This document shows positions 1-6,769 of a stretch of 28,538 bases of DNA, in pieces. Each line of letters begins with the position of its first letter. Within the stretch, counting starts at the first letter, position 1. Source of the stretch: a virus. The notes under the pieces were generated by a model, which had not been told where the DNA came from, did no database searches, and saw only the letters and a program-made list of their open reading frames with translations. The DNA lies in the IMG/VR virus record IMGVR_UViG_3300034095_000272, positions 1 to 28,538 of that record; one strand, 5' to 3'. The translations under genes were made by a program, and so were the position numbers.

Positions 1-51
1 TGAATCTAACAACTCCTGCACTGGTTCTGGTATCTTATCTAAGTTTGGCAT
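1..51 (-). CDS. Start of an unidentified gene, cut by the window edge
   Basis: Only the first 17 codons are visible (MPNLDKIPEPVQELLDS), reading out of the left edge of the window. The start is supported by its position 10 nt after the stop of the endolysin gene. It is also supported by a 20-bp leader and start region identical to that of the gene starting at 3985. Too little is present to assign a function. It is the last gene of the lysis/head end of the operon. Confidence 0.5.
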   Translation of the reverse strand, partial: MPNLDKIPEPVQELLDS

Positions 52-66
52 ATCTATATATTTATT
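47..66 (-). repeat. 20-bp leader repeat, copy 1 (copy 2 at 3981-4000)
   Basis: The plus-strand sequence GGCATATCTATATATTTATT is identical at 47-66 and 3981-4000. In both places it covers the start codon and the 15 nt upstream of a minus-strand gene. At this copy it also overlaps the stop codon of the endolysin gene. It probably reflects a shared ribosome-binding region, or a recent duplication of one. Confidence 0.6.
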
Positions 67-514
67 TATAAGTTTCATAAGTTGTTCTTCCGTTTACTTT
101 TTTAGCTTTTAATACTTGCTTTCTGTTTTTACCTTTCACATAAGATACGTGAATCCAGCTGCAGTCAAATTCATTTATTAGCTGATCAAATTCTAAATTC
201 TTTCTAATGTAGTCAAATACTTCTTTGTTGGTTGGTTTGCCTTTTGAATCCATATCAATATCCATTGCCTGGCCTGAACAATGCTGACTTGTAATACTGC
301 CTTTTATGGCTTGATTTAAATTTAAACCTCTATATACACTTGAAACGTGAATAGGTGCTTTAAAATGCTCTCTAATTGGCTCAAATACCTTTTCAGCTAA
401 TAACTTCATATTATCAATAACTGATTGGTTAGGGTTGTTGTTTACTATTCCTAATTTATCCGCAGTCGCTGATCTTGTACATTCTTCTAATGTTAAATGT
501 TTACTTATTTGCAT
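62..514 (-). CDS. Phage endolysin, peptidase M15-type
   Basis: A 150-aa zinc peptidase of the M15 (D-Ala-D-Ala carboxypeptidase-like) group, predicted to cut peptidoglycan cross-links at lysis. The zinc-ligand pattern is visible: His78 and Asp85 in SQHCSGQAMDID, and His122 in SWIHVSY. The length fits the single-domain phage enzymes, which consist of the catalytic domain alone. There is no signal peptide, so release would depend on a holin, and a candidate lies immediately upstream (501-668) with a 14-nt overlap. The family call is firm; the exact bond cleaved cannot be read from sequence. Confidence 0.88.
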   Translation of the reverse strand: MQISKHLTLEECTRSATADKLGIVNNNPNQSVIDNMKLLAEKVFEPIREHFKAPIHVSSVYRGLNLNQAIKGSITSQHCSGQAMDIDMDSKGKPTNKEVFDYIRKNLEFDQLINEFDCSWIHVSYVKGKNRKQVLKAKKVNGRTTYETYK

Positions 515-668
515 CTTCTTTTTTAGTTAAAAGTTTATAAATCATTATTCCTGTGTATATTATTGAAAGTGATAAAAGCAATAATTTCATTGTGCTTTCA
601 ATACTTGTAAATGATAGCCCGAATATCGTACCATTTACCGCTAATACTTCTAAATTCTTACTTGTCAT
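501..668 (-). CDS. Small membrane protein, candidate holin
   Basis: A 55-aa protein beginning MTSKNLEVLAVNGTIFG. It has one hydrophobic segment at about residues 27-46 (MKLLLLSLSIIYTGIMIYKL) followed by a charged tail, KKEDANK. It overlaps the 3' end of the 35-aa gene (658-765) and the start of the M15 endolysin, the usual place for a phage holin. Size, topology and position all fit a small single-span holin, but I see no family-specific motif, so the role is inferred from context. A spanin-like or other accessory lysis protein is an alternative. Confidence 0.55.
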   Translation of the reverse strand: MTSKNLEVLAVNGTIFGLSFTSIESTMKLLLLSLSIIYTGIMIYKLLTKKEDANK

Positions 669-765
669 TTTTATTTTTGTTTAAATATTCATTCATCTTT
701 TCTATATTTTTAGCCTTAACCTTGTAGGTTAGTTGTTTCGGTTCTTTTGGTTTTTCCTTTTCCAT
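658..765 (-). CDS. 35-aa charged small protein, unknown
   Basis: A very short gene beginning MEKEKPKEPKQLTYKVKAK. The product is lysine- and glutamate-rich and has no membrane segment. It starts 1 nt after the stop of the connector gene and its end overlaps the next gene by 11 nt. This packing matches the rest of the operon and is the main reason to accept it. Function unknown. It could be a lysis accessory peptide or a fortuitous frame. Confidence 0.4.
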   Translation of the reverse strand: MEKEKPKEPKQLTYKVKAKNIEKMNEYLNKNKNDK

Positions 766-766
766 C

Positions 767-1267
767 TTATAATACCCATCCTATCGGGTTTGGTTTAGTA
801 TCTGGATACATATCTGAATTACTATTAGTCCAATATTCTGGAAACATAGCACTCGCATTAATAGCCATATAATCAACAAATCGTTTAGCGTAAAAGTCAG
901 CGAATGTTCTGTGCTTTTGCACTAAAATATCTAGTTCTTCTTTTGAAACATTTTCTGAATTATCTGTTCGGTGTTTAAATACGCCACCGTTTCTAACTTG
1001 ATAGTTTGCAAATGGTAAATAATCCACCATTGCGAAGTGAATCAACATAGGTTGTACATAATCAGTAACCAAATTAAGATAGTTACCTGTTAAAGTTGTA
1101 GTATCTATTTTAGTTGTGATAGCATCGTATAATTTAGTACCTAAATAGTTTTGCAAGTGCATCTGCTGTGCTATCTTTATAAACTGAATAAATAAGTCAG
1201 TATCTACATTACCATTTAAGATAGTGTTTGCTTTTAGGTCTTTCGGTGTGATAAATAGTGTTGTCAT
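767..1267 (-). CDS. Head-tail connector-like protein (DUF6712-like)
   Basis: A 166-aa protein beginning MTTLFITPKDLKANTILNG. It resembles the DUF6712 head-completion/connector proteins of Bacteroidota phages, with an N-terminal 'TPKDLK..T.L.GNVD' segment, a helical core (IKIAQQMHLQNYLGTKLYDAI) and a C-terminal 'NPIGW' end. It probably attaches to the portal ring inside the completed head. It lies 2 nt downstream of the portal gene, which supports a neck role. The family assignment is from memory of the sequence pattern, not a search. Confidence 0.6.
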   Translation of the reverse strand: MTTLFITPKDLKANTILNGNVDTDLFIQFIKIAQQMHLQNYLGTKLYDAITTKIDTTTLTGNYLNLVTDYVQPMLIHFAMVDYLPFANYQVRNGGVFKHRTDNSENVSKEELDILVQKHRTFADFYAKRFVDYMAINASAMFPEYWTNSNSDMYPDTKPNPIGWVL

Positions 1268-1269
1268 AA

Positions 1270-3012
1270 TTACATATCGTGCGGAGCAATGTACGCTTTA
1301 GGGTTATTAGTTGGTGCTATCTCTCCCGCTCTTCTTACATCCGCTGGTGTTGATGGTTGTGCTGCTGTATTTTTACCGCTTCCAATTTTTCTATACATTT
1401 CACGAACCCAGAAATGTTTGCAAGTTCCAAATGGAAAAGCATCGCTTAACTTGCCACCGCCTTTCCAAAGAAATATATCATAAGGTTGGTCTGGGTTTGG
1501 GTTCATACCAAATCCTGGGTTTACATTGTTTTGGCTCATTGCTTCTATATCCTCTTTTCTGTAAAGTTTATTAGCAGCCATCATTTTTTTACAAAACTGT
1601 CTTTCTGGCGATGCATTACCACCGTATCTATATCGTGTAATATATAATTTTGTGTCTTGTCCTGAAACGCTTTTAGTTCTTGCAGTTCCAGTTGATACCT
1701 CGGCCAAAAAAGTAGCGTTTAAATTTTCTGTTTGTGCATCTAATTCTGTTTCTGTTTCGTAGTTTACAGGTTCAGCACTTACCAATTCCCACTCGTTTAA
1801 ATCTATGTCTTCACCGTATTGTGAAAGGTCAATAGTATGTTCGCTTAAACTTGCTGTTGGCTGTGTAGGTTCTACTTCTACTGTTAATTCATTATCACCG
1901 TCTAATGGTTGTAGATTTTTGAAATAAAGATTTAAACTAATATCATTAAAAGCTAAAATTTTATTGAAGTCTTTTATTAGTAAATTTTGAAATGGTTTTA
2001 TAACTGTATTTTGCATTAAAATAGTAGCAGTTTGTAATTCGTCTGCATTGTTACCGAAACCGCTGTTATCTTTAATACCTAATAACATCGGGCTTATAAC
2101 TCTATGTGATACCATTATCTTTTTCATACTCTCATCTGAAAGAAATTGATATTGGTTATGTGCATCGCTTAATTGTACAGGTGTAATAGTTGCACCGTAG
2201 TTGTTGCTATCGTTAAATGATAGGATAAACCGACCAGCGTTCGATGTACCGCCAAACTTGTTTTGTATATTTCGTTCAATATCTCTCTGCTCGTCTTCGG
2301 TCGGTGTCCCATTATTAAAGTTAATAAGCATCGACGGTGCTAAACCATTCATTATATTATTTAAATGGTAGTTAGATATCTCTTCTTCTAATTCGCAGTA
2401 CTGAAGCCCTCCTTGATAGTCTACGGGGCTATAATAGTAAAAGCCTGTTTTGTATGGTTTGATGTATAGTATTTCTTCTCCACCATTACCAAAGCCAAAA
2501 GCAGGTATTTCTAAAGGTTTGTATTGTCTGTTTACTTTTGTCCAATCTTCAGCATAAAAATAATTTTCTACTTCGCCATCTTCATTACACTTACCGCTTC
2601 TTAATGTTTCAATAGGAAAATGGTTGCACTCAACTATTCTTGTTTTATCGATTGAATAAACAACCTGTACCGCACATTGTCCCATCGCTTTTAAATCATA
2701 ACACAATCTTTCAGTTGTATCGTCATCAAACAAAAGCATAGCTTGGGCATAGTCTTCTGGCTTTAAAAGTTTATCGCTTGCATCAATTCCTTTTCCGTAT
2801 ATCATTTGACTGATACCGTTTACTATTGCGTTGTTTGTAGGTGATCCGTTTATACGGTCTTGCAAGTAGCCAAAATAGTTATTGTCTTCTCCGTAATTAA
2901 TCCAGTCTTGGTTTCTTACTTCAACTACTTTAGGGCTTGTATAAGTTGCTAAATTTACAACACCAATTCCGCCCATCTTTTTAGGCTCTATTTTATTTAT
3001 TTTTCTTTTCAT
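1270..3012 (-). CDS. Portal protein with a MuF-like C-terminal domain
   Basis: A 580-aa protein. Residues 1-375 look like a siphovirus-type portal: WINYGEDNNYFGYL near residue 37, a polar middle, and a helical stem/wing region around 285-350 (SHRVISPMLLGIKDNSGFGNN). It would form the dodecameric DNA gate at one head vertex. After an acidic linker (about 376-440), residues 455-545 form a second module with FCKKMMAANKLYRKEDIEAM (473-492), VNPGFG (497-502), a YDIFLWKGGG segment and CKHFWVRE (531-538). That layout resembles the C-terminal half of MuF/head-morphogenesis proteins. The start overlaps the previous stop as ATGA. The portal call is good; the MuF-like label is inference. Confidence 0.8.
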   Translation of the reverse strand: MKRKINKIEPKKMGGIGVVNLATYTSPKVVEVRNQDWINYGEDNNYFGYLQDRINGSPTNNAIVNGISQMIYGKGIDASDKLLKPEDYAQAMLLFDDDTTERLCYDLKAMGQCAVQVVYSIDKTRIVECNHFPIETLRSGKCNEDGEVENYFYAEDWTKVNRQYKPLEIPAFGFGNGGEEILYIKPYKTGFYYYSPVDYQGGLQYCELEEEISNYHLNNIMNGLAPSMLINFNNGTPTEDEQRDIERNIQNKFGGTSNAGRFILSFNDSNNYGATITPVQLSDAHNQYQFLSDESMKKIMVSHRVISPMLLGIKDNSGFGNNADELQTATILMQNTVIKPFQNLLIKDFNKILAFNDISLNLYFKNLQPLDGDNELTVEVEPTQPTASLSEHTIDLSQYGEDIDLNEWELVSAEPVNYETETELDAQTENLNATFLAEVSTGTARTKSVSGQDTKLYITRYRYGGNASPERQFCKKMMAANKLYRKEDIEAMSQNNVNPGFGMNPNPDQPYDIFLWKGGGKLSDAFPFGTCKHFWVREMYRKIGSGKNTAAQPSTPADVRRAGEIAPTNNPKAYIAPHDM

Positions 3013-3365
3013 ATTTTATAGAAATTGTTGTCAATATTAGGCAACGTATACTCTCCTTGGTTAATTGAATAGTCTTGTATTGTTGTATTGTCTGCTATGC
3101 AAAAAACTCTGTCTTTATAATAAATTAATTCAGTAGCATCACGATTGTAAACTTTCAAATTGTAAAAGGTATTTACTTGCAAAAAATCTGATGTAACAAC
3201 AACGGCAATAGTTAAGTCTTTTTGATACACCACTTGTGAAGGGTATCTTGTATAAACTGTTTTAGTTGTCTCGTCTGTGAATTCAAATGCTAAATCAACA
3301 AGGGTTGTATTTACCGTTGGTATTATAGTTAGTGTTTGGTCTTGATTTTTGTTTAATACTATCAT
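3009..3365 (-). CDS. Small structural protein of unknown role, next to portal
   Basis: A 118-aa, probably beta-rich protein beginning MIVLNKNQDQTLTIIPTVN. I chose the Met at 3365. An upstream Met at 3413 would place the start inside the terminator hairpin and T-run (3397-3426), and its extra 16 residues look non-coding. Its stop overlaps the portal start as ATGA, so translation is probably coupled. It may be a head or tail accessory protein, but I do not recognise the family. It is the first gene of a unit that follows a terminator and carries the CGTTATA motif 5 nt before the start. Confidence 0.6.
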   Translation of the reverse strand: MIVLNKNQDQTLTIIPTVNTTLVDLAFEFTDETTKTVYTRYPSQVVYQKDLTIAVVVTSDFLQVNTFYNLKVYNRDATELIYYKDRVFCIADNTTIQDYSINQGEYTLPNIDNNFYKI

Positions 3366-3368
3366 AAC

Positions 3369-3379
3369 AATATAACGTG
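3369..3379 (-). promoter_or_regulatory. CGTTATA motif, candidate late promoter element (copy 4)
   Basis: The minus strand reads CACGTTATATTGTTATG, with CGTTATA at 3377-3371 and the start codon at 3365. The element sits directly downstream of a terminator, where a new promoter would be expected. The same motif occurs before 5553, 8861 and 17921. No TTTG box is seen at the usual distance. Confidence 0.35.
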
Positions 3380-3396
3380 AACTTATTTTATTTTGT

Positions 3397-3426
3397 AAAA
3401 AAAAAGCACCCAATAAATTGAGTGCT
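3397..3426 (-). terminator. Rho-independent terminator after the tail-tube-like gene
   Basis: On the minus strand an AGCACTCAAT/ATTGGGTGCT hairpin (3426-3405) is followed by nine T. The one plus-strand mismatch becomes a G-U pair in the minus-strand RNA, which shows which strand is transcribed. It lies 23 nt past the stop of the 3449-3985 gene. Confidence 0.8.
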
Positions 3427-3448
3427 AATTCTAAACCTGTTCATATCC

Positions 3449-3985
3449 CTATGCAGGTGTAATTTGTGTTGGTGTTGCTCCTCCAGCTATTTTAGTTGTT
3501 ACCAAGTTAGCAGTAATAAACTGTGCCATTAAAGGCTCTTGTCCTGTAATAGTTAAAGAATAACCGTTTAAGTCGCCAAGCGCCACACCCGTTGAGATAG
3601 TTCCATTAACATCACAACCTCTAGTCATACCTACTGAAAGGTAGTTTCCGTTGTTGTCTTGTATAAATACGTGTGGTCTTGTAGCTATAACTTTAGCTAG
3701 TTCCGCTTGTGTCGGTGCATCTAATTTTGTCAAAACTAAAGTAAGTGTTTGCTCAAAAAAAGTAGTTCCGTTGTCATTACTTGATGTAATGGTTTGCTCT
3801 AATCCCGATGCTGATTTAACATCGTATTGAAATAAAGTGTAAGTAGTACCACTAAATGCAGTTACTATTCCACCTGATATTGTAGCTGTTCCTAAAGTAC
3901 CGTAGTCTCCAAAGAATACTTTTTGTATTCCCCCGACTGCGTCTTTACAGGCTAATTTCCGACCAGTTGACATTAAACAAGGCAT
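3449..3985 (-). CDS. Probable major tail (tube) protein
   Basis: A 178-aa protein beginning MPCLMSTGRKLACKDAVGG. It is rich in Thr, Gly and Val with little charge, as expected of a beta-rich tube subunit. It contains 'GIQKVFFGDYG' near the N terminus and the segment 'ATRPHVFIQDNNGNYLSVG'. It follows the capsid gene and stands between two terminators, which would suit an abundant structural protein made from its own transcript plus read-through. The tube assignment rests on size, composition and place. A head decoration protein is the main alternative. Confidence 0.5.
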   Translation of the reverse strand: MPCLMSTGRKLACKDAVGGIQKVFFGDYGTLGTATISGGIVTAFSGTTYTLFQYDVKSASGLEQTITSSNDNGTTFFEQTLTLVLTKLDAPTQAELAKVIATRPHVFIQDNNGNYLSVGMTRGCDVNGTISTGVALGDLNGYSLTITGQEPLMAQFITANLVTTKIAGGATPTQITPA

Positions 3986-4000
3986 ATCTATATATTTATT
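3981..4000 (-). repeat. 20-bp leader repeat, copy 2 (copy 1 at 47-66)
   Basis: Identical over 20 bp to 47-66. It covers the start codon of the probable tail-tube gene and its AT-rich leader, just after the terminator at 4009-4034. Confidence 0.6.
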
Positions 4001-4008
4001 AAGTTAAT

Positions 4009-4034
4009 AAAAAAGGGCTACCTAAATAGCCCCT
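4009..4034 (-). terminator. Rho-independent terminator after the major capsid gene
   Basis: The minus strand has GGGCTA, the loop TTTAGG, TAGCCC and then six T. It begins 5 nt after the capsid stop codon. The stem is a perfect 6-bp G+C-rich helix in otherwise AT-rich DNA. Confidence 0.8.
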
Positions 4035-4038
4035 TGAT

Positions 4039-4950
4039 TTATGCTATTCCGTATGTTACTGAATCCGCTCCAATTCCAACTTGCAATCCTCTTGAAAAAC
4101 GTGCAATGAAACGAACATTTTTAGATCCGTCAATATCTGCCATATCGATAGTTTTAACTACGTTTGCATCGTCAGCTAAACCAAATCCAACAAACAAGTT
4201 AGAAATTTGAGTAGCTACCATTGTGTTAGCAGGTAAACCATTTGCAACGAATACAGGTACACCATCGAAAGTTAATTCTTGACCGTTGTACCATTGTGTT
4301 CCTAATCCTTGTACACCATTGTTTGAAGTAGCTGCAACGCTAAATCCACCAAGCGCTCTTACGTATGCTTTCGCTACGTTTTGAGAAACAAAGATTCTTA
4401 AATCTTCTGTACCGTACAAAGCAGCAGGAATAACATCTACAACTCTACCCATTTCAGCAATAACATTTGATGAAGTAATTGTCAAAGGTGTTCCAACAAC
4501 TGCAGCACCATCAGTTTTAAGCAATTTACCCAAACCGTTAGTTGCATTCCATAAGAAAGTTTCAGTATCGATAGCAATATCTTTTAAAACTTTAGCAATA
4601 AAGAAATCAGAAAAGTTTGAAGGCATAACATCGAATGAACTGTAACCCATTGAAGTCGCTTCCCAATCTTGCTCGAATGGTGTTTTACAAAGTTGTAAGT
4701 TTACTTGTTTTTCTGCAACAGTAAGTACTTTGTCAGATAAAGTTACTACTCCTGTATCGGTAAAGTCACAAGTTGCATCTTGAACAAGTCCAGAAATAAC
4801 CGCTTTCTTTACAGTTGCTTTAAATTTCACATTAGGAATTACAGTAACTCCATTGTTTGCGATTGTGTTCGCACTTAATACCGCCGCTGCGATATACTTA
4901 CCAGCGAATTCGCCAGCATAATTTGATGTAATCGTAGGTTGATTAGCCAT
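4039..4950 (-). CDS. Major capsid protein
   Basis: A 303-aa protein beginning MANQPTITSNYAGEFAGKYI. The features fit HK97-type capsid subunits of Bacteroidota phages: 'GKYIAAAVLSANTIANNGVTVIPNVK' near the start, 'CDFTDTGVVTLSDKVLTV', 'DIAIDTETFLWNAT' around the spine/A-domain region, 'LRIFVSQNVAKAYVRAL' and a 'RFIARFSRGLQVGIG' end. It would form the icosahedral shell. The scaffold-like gene sits 27 nt upstream, and a terminator follows immediately, typical of a highly expressed capsid gene. No separate protease domain is present; the XkdF-like protease at 8241-8861 is the likely partner. Confidence 0.85.
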   Translation of the reverse strand: MANQPTITSNYAGEFAGKYIAAAVLSANTIANNGVTVIPNVKFKATVKKAVISGLVQDATCDFTDTGVVTLSDKVLTVAEKQVNLQLCKTPFEQDWEATSMGYSSFDVMPSNFSDFFIAKVLKDIAIDTETFLWNATNGLGKLLKTDGAAVVGTPLTITSSNVIAEMGRVVDVIPAALYGTEDLRIFVSQNVAKAYVRALGGFSVAATSNNGVQGLGTQWYNGQELTFDGVPVFVANGLPANTMVATQISNLFVGFGLADDANVVKTIDMADIDGSKNVRFIARFSRGLQVGIGADSVTYGIA

Positions 4951-4977
4951 AGTTTTTAAATTTTAATTATTAATATT

Positions 4978-5553
4978 TTATTTTGACAACATTGCCATTA
5001 TTCTTGATTCTGTTCCTGATATATTTAAACCAGTATTTTGTTTTCCTAAACTTACCTTTTCGGTTGGTTTATGTGTTGTTGGTTTTGTAGCACTAACTGA
5101 AGATAAAGTTGCTTTCATTTCTGTTTGCATACCGCTCAATGCATCTAGCTTGGCTTGTAACTCATCAATTTTAGGTTGTACTGCTTCCATTACCAAAGCA
5201 ATTACTTCTTCGATTGTAGGTGGTACTTCTGCAAGTTCTTCAACTACTACTTCCTCAACTGTTTCTTCTACTTTTTCAACTGATAATTCCTCTTCAATTA
5301 CTTCCTCTTCTTTCAAGGCTTCAACTTCACCAATGATTCCGATTTCAGTAACGTAAATTTTATTACCGTTTTCTAAAACGTATTCGCCAACTTCTAATGG
5401 CTCTTTAATTTCACCGTTAATAGCAAAGATAGGATCACCTACTGCAAAGCTATCCGATTCAACAACTGTTCCGTTGTCTAGTGTTTGTTGTTCTAGCTTA
5501 ACTTTGATGTTAAGCAAAGCAGTGATTCTGCTCAATACATCTGTATTTTTCAT
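4978..5553 (-). CDS. Probable capsid scaffolding protein
   Basis: A 191-aa protein. Residues 1-75 form a small beta-rich module (KVKLEQQTLDNGTVVESDSF, then VGEYVLENGNKIYVTEIGII). Next comes a very acidic Glu/Val stretch (about 78-115) and a predicted coiled coil (VMEAVQPKIDELQAKLDALSGM, about 125-147), ending in a polar tail. An acidic helical protein directly before the major capsid gene is the usual scaffold arrangement. The N-terminal module is often seen joined to such scaffold segments in Bacteroidota phages (recollection, not a search). It lies behind a CGTTATA motif and could start its own late transcript with the capsid gene. Confidence 0.65.
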   Translation of the reverse strand: MKNTDVLSRITALLNIKVKLEQQTLDNGTVVESDSFAVGDPIFAINGEIKEPLEVGEYVLENGNKIYVTEIGIIGEVEALKEEEVIEEELSVEKVEETVEEVVVEELAEVPPTIEEVIALVMEAVQPKIDELQAKLDALSGMQTEMKATLSSVSATKPTTHKPTEKVSLGKQNTGLNISGTESRIMAMLSK

Positions 5554-5572
5554 AGTTTAATTTTTAAATTTA

Positions 5573-5584
5573 TAATATAACGAA
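5573..5584 (-). promoter_or_regulatory. CGTTATA motif, candidate late promoter element (copy 3)
   Basis: The minus strand reads TTCGTTATATTATAAATTT, with CGTTATA at 5582-5576 and the scaffold start at 5553. It falls in the 59-nt gap between the small gene at 5613 and the scaffold-capsid pair. No hairpin precedes it. Confidence 0.35.
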
Positions 5585-5612
5585 ATCCTTGTTTTTTTTG
5601 CATTTTCATTTT

Positions 5613-5780
5613 TTATCCTAATACTTCTTCTAATCTTTCAGCTTGTAAAAACCAATAGCCATCACCTTCTTGAATGTCTGTCCAAGTTAGTGTTCCTCCT
5701 GATGGCAATTCAAAATAAGCGTTTACAGTATCTAATGCTGTTTGTGCTTCTGCGTAAGTGTTGTATCTATATTCTTCCAT
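5613..5780 (-). CDS. 55-aa small protein next to tail-fibre gene
   Basis: A small acidic protein beginning MEEYRYNTYAEAQTALDTVN, with a Trp-containing C-terminal half (TLTWTDIQEGDGYWFLQAERLEEVLG). I chose the Met at 5780, which lies 2 nt after the stop of the upstream gene. The alternative Met at 5798 adds six residues and overlaps that gene by 16 nt. It follows the ConA-like fibre gene and may be a fibre accessory or chaperone, but no function is recognisable. Confidence 0.6.
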   Translation of the reverse strand: MEEYRYNTYAEAQTALDTVNAYFELPSGGTLTWTDIQEGDGYWFLQAERLEEVLG

Positions 5781-5782
5781 AA

Positions 5783-6769
5783 TTAATATATTGTCCAATA
5801 TGTGTTTATATTGCTTTCTATGTTTGCTCTATTTGCGTTTGATTGCCATCCTATTACTTCCTGAATTTTTCCATCATAGAGATTAACGTTGTTTCCGTGT
5901 CCTAACCAAATAGCAACAGAAGCACCGCTTGATATGGCAACTGTTCCTTTTGATACACCATTTGCAAATGCTTCAACTACGCTTGAGTTATTAGGTGATG
6001 GTGATAATAATTCATATAAATTTCTATTAATGTTTACAGCTTGTAGTAATATTGCGTTAGCAACTCCTGCATATCCAGCAAAAATACTTGTACCATTAGA
6101 TGTTGGCAAATAAAATCTATTAGTCGTACTTAACGCATAACCAATATGATTTCCCGCTGTAGTTACATATTGACCTACAAAATAACTTGACATATTATTA
6201 ATGTTTGCAGTAGTATCTAATATTGTTAATCTTTGATTATTAGATTTCACAAATCTTACTGCCACCTTGCCACCTGATAATTCTAAATTTCCTAATTCTA
6301 CTAACCTTGGTTGATTTCCTGCTGCTGTTTGTGTTGGGTTTTTACCATTACCGCTTTGGTCGTACCACGTAACCACAAGTATATCTTGATTCGTATTTAC
6401 ACCATCAGGATTTGAATAACCTTGAACTACTGATGCACAAAATTGTCCTAAATTAGTCGCGGTTGTTGATGCTCCTGACGCATAAGTTATAGGGCTATCT
6501 AATCCTATTGTATAAAATGAATTAAAAGAAACGTTTACCTCTGTTGTTGTTGCACTTGGTGTTGTTGTTGTTCTTCTTACCCTTAAACAAAAGCCTGTAT
6601 AAGCACTCCTTAATTTTCGTAAAGAATAAGCGTGATGTGCTGATGGATATAAATCTAAAATATAAGAAAATTTGCTCCATACTAAATTACTTCCAATAAA
6701 AACCGAATTTATTTGATTTGTACCAAACTTTATATCTGTTAAACTATTTAATCCTAATGCTATACTCAT
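5783..6769 (-). CDS. Tail fibre / receptor-binding protein with a concanavalin-type domain
   Basis: A 328-aa protein. Residues 1-32 (LTDIKFGTNQINSVFIGSNLVW) form the short attachment repeat seen at the N terminus of many Bacteroidota phage fibres. The rest contains 'AHHAYSLRKLRSAYTGFCLRVRR' and 'VVTWYDQSGNGKNPTQTAAGNQPRLV', which resemble the alpha-L-arabinofuranosidase-B/concanavalin-like lectin fold. It ends 'GWQSNANRANIESNINTYW'. It probably binds surface glycans of the host. Enzymatic activity cannot be claimed. It starts with a 4-nt overlap with the upstream fibre gene. Confidence 0.75.
   Translation of the reverse strand: MSIALGLNSLTDIKFGTNQINSVFIGSNLVWSKFSYILDLYPSAHHAYSLRKLRSAYTGFCLRVRRTTTTPSATTTEVNVSFNSFYTIGLDSPITYASGASTTATNLGQFCASVVQGYSNPDGVNTNQDILVVTWYDQSGNGKNPTQTAAGNQPRLVELGNLELSGGKVAVRFVKSNNQRLTILDTTANINNMSSYFVGQYVTTAGNHIGYALSTTNRFYLPTSNGTSIFAGYAGVANAILLQAVNINRNLYELLSPSPNNSSVVEAFANGVSKGTVAISSGASVAIWLGHGNNVNLYDGKIQEVIGWQSNANRANIESNINTYWTIY

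Noticed and set aside
3366-3413. A 16-residue N-terminal extension of the 118-aa protein
   Set aside because: The upstream Met lies inside the terminator; the extension is non-coding-like.
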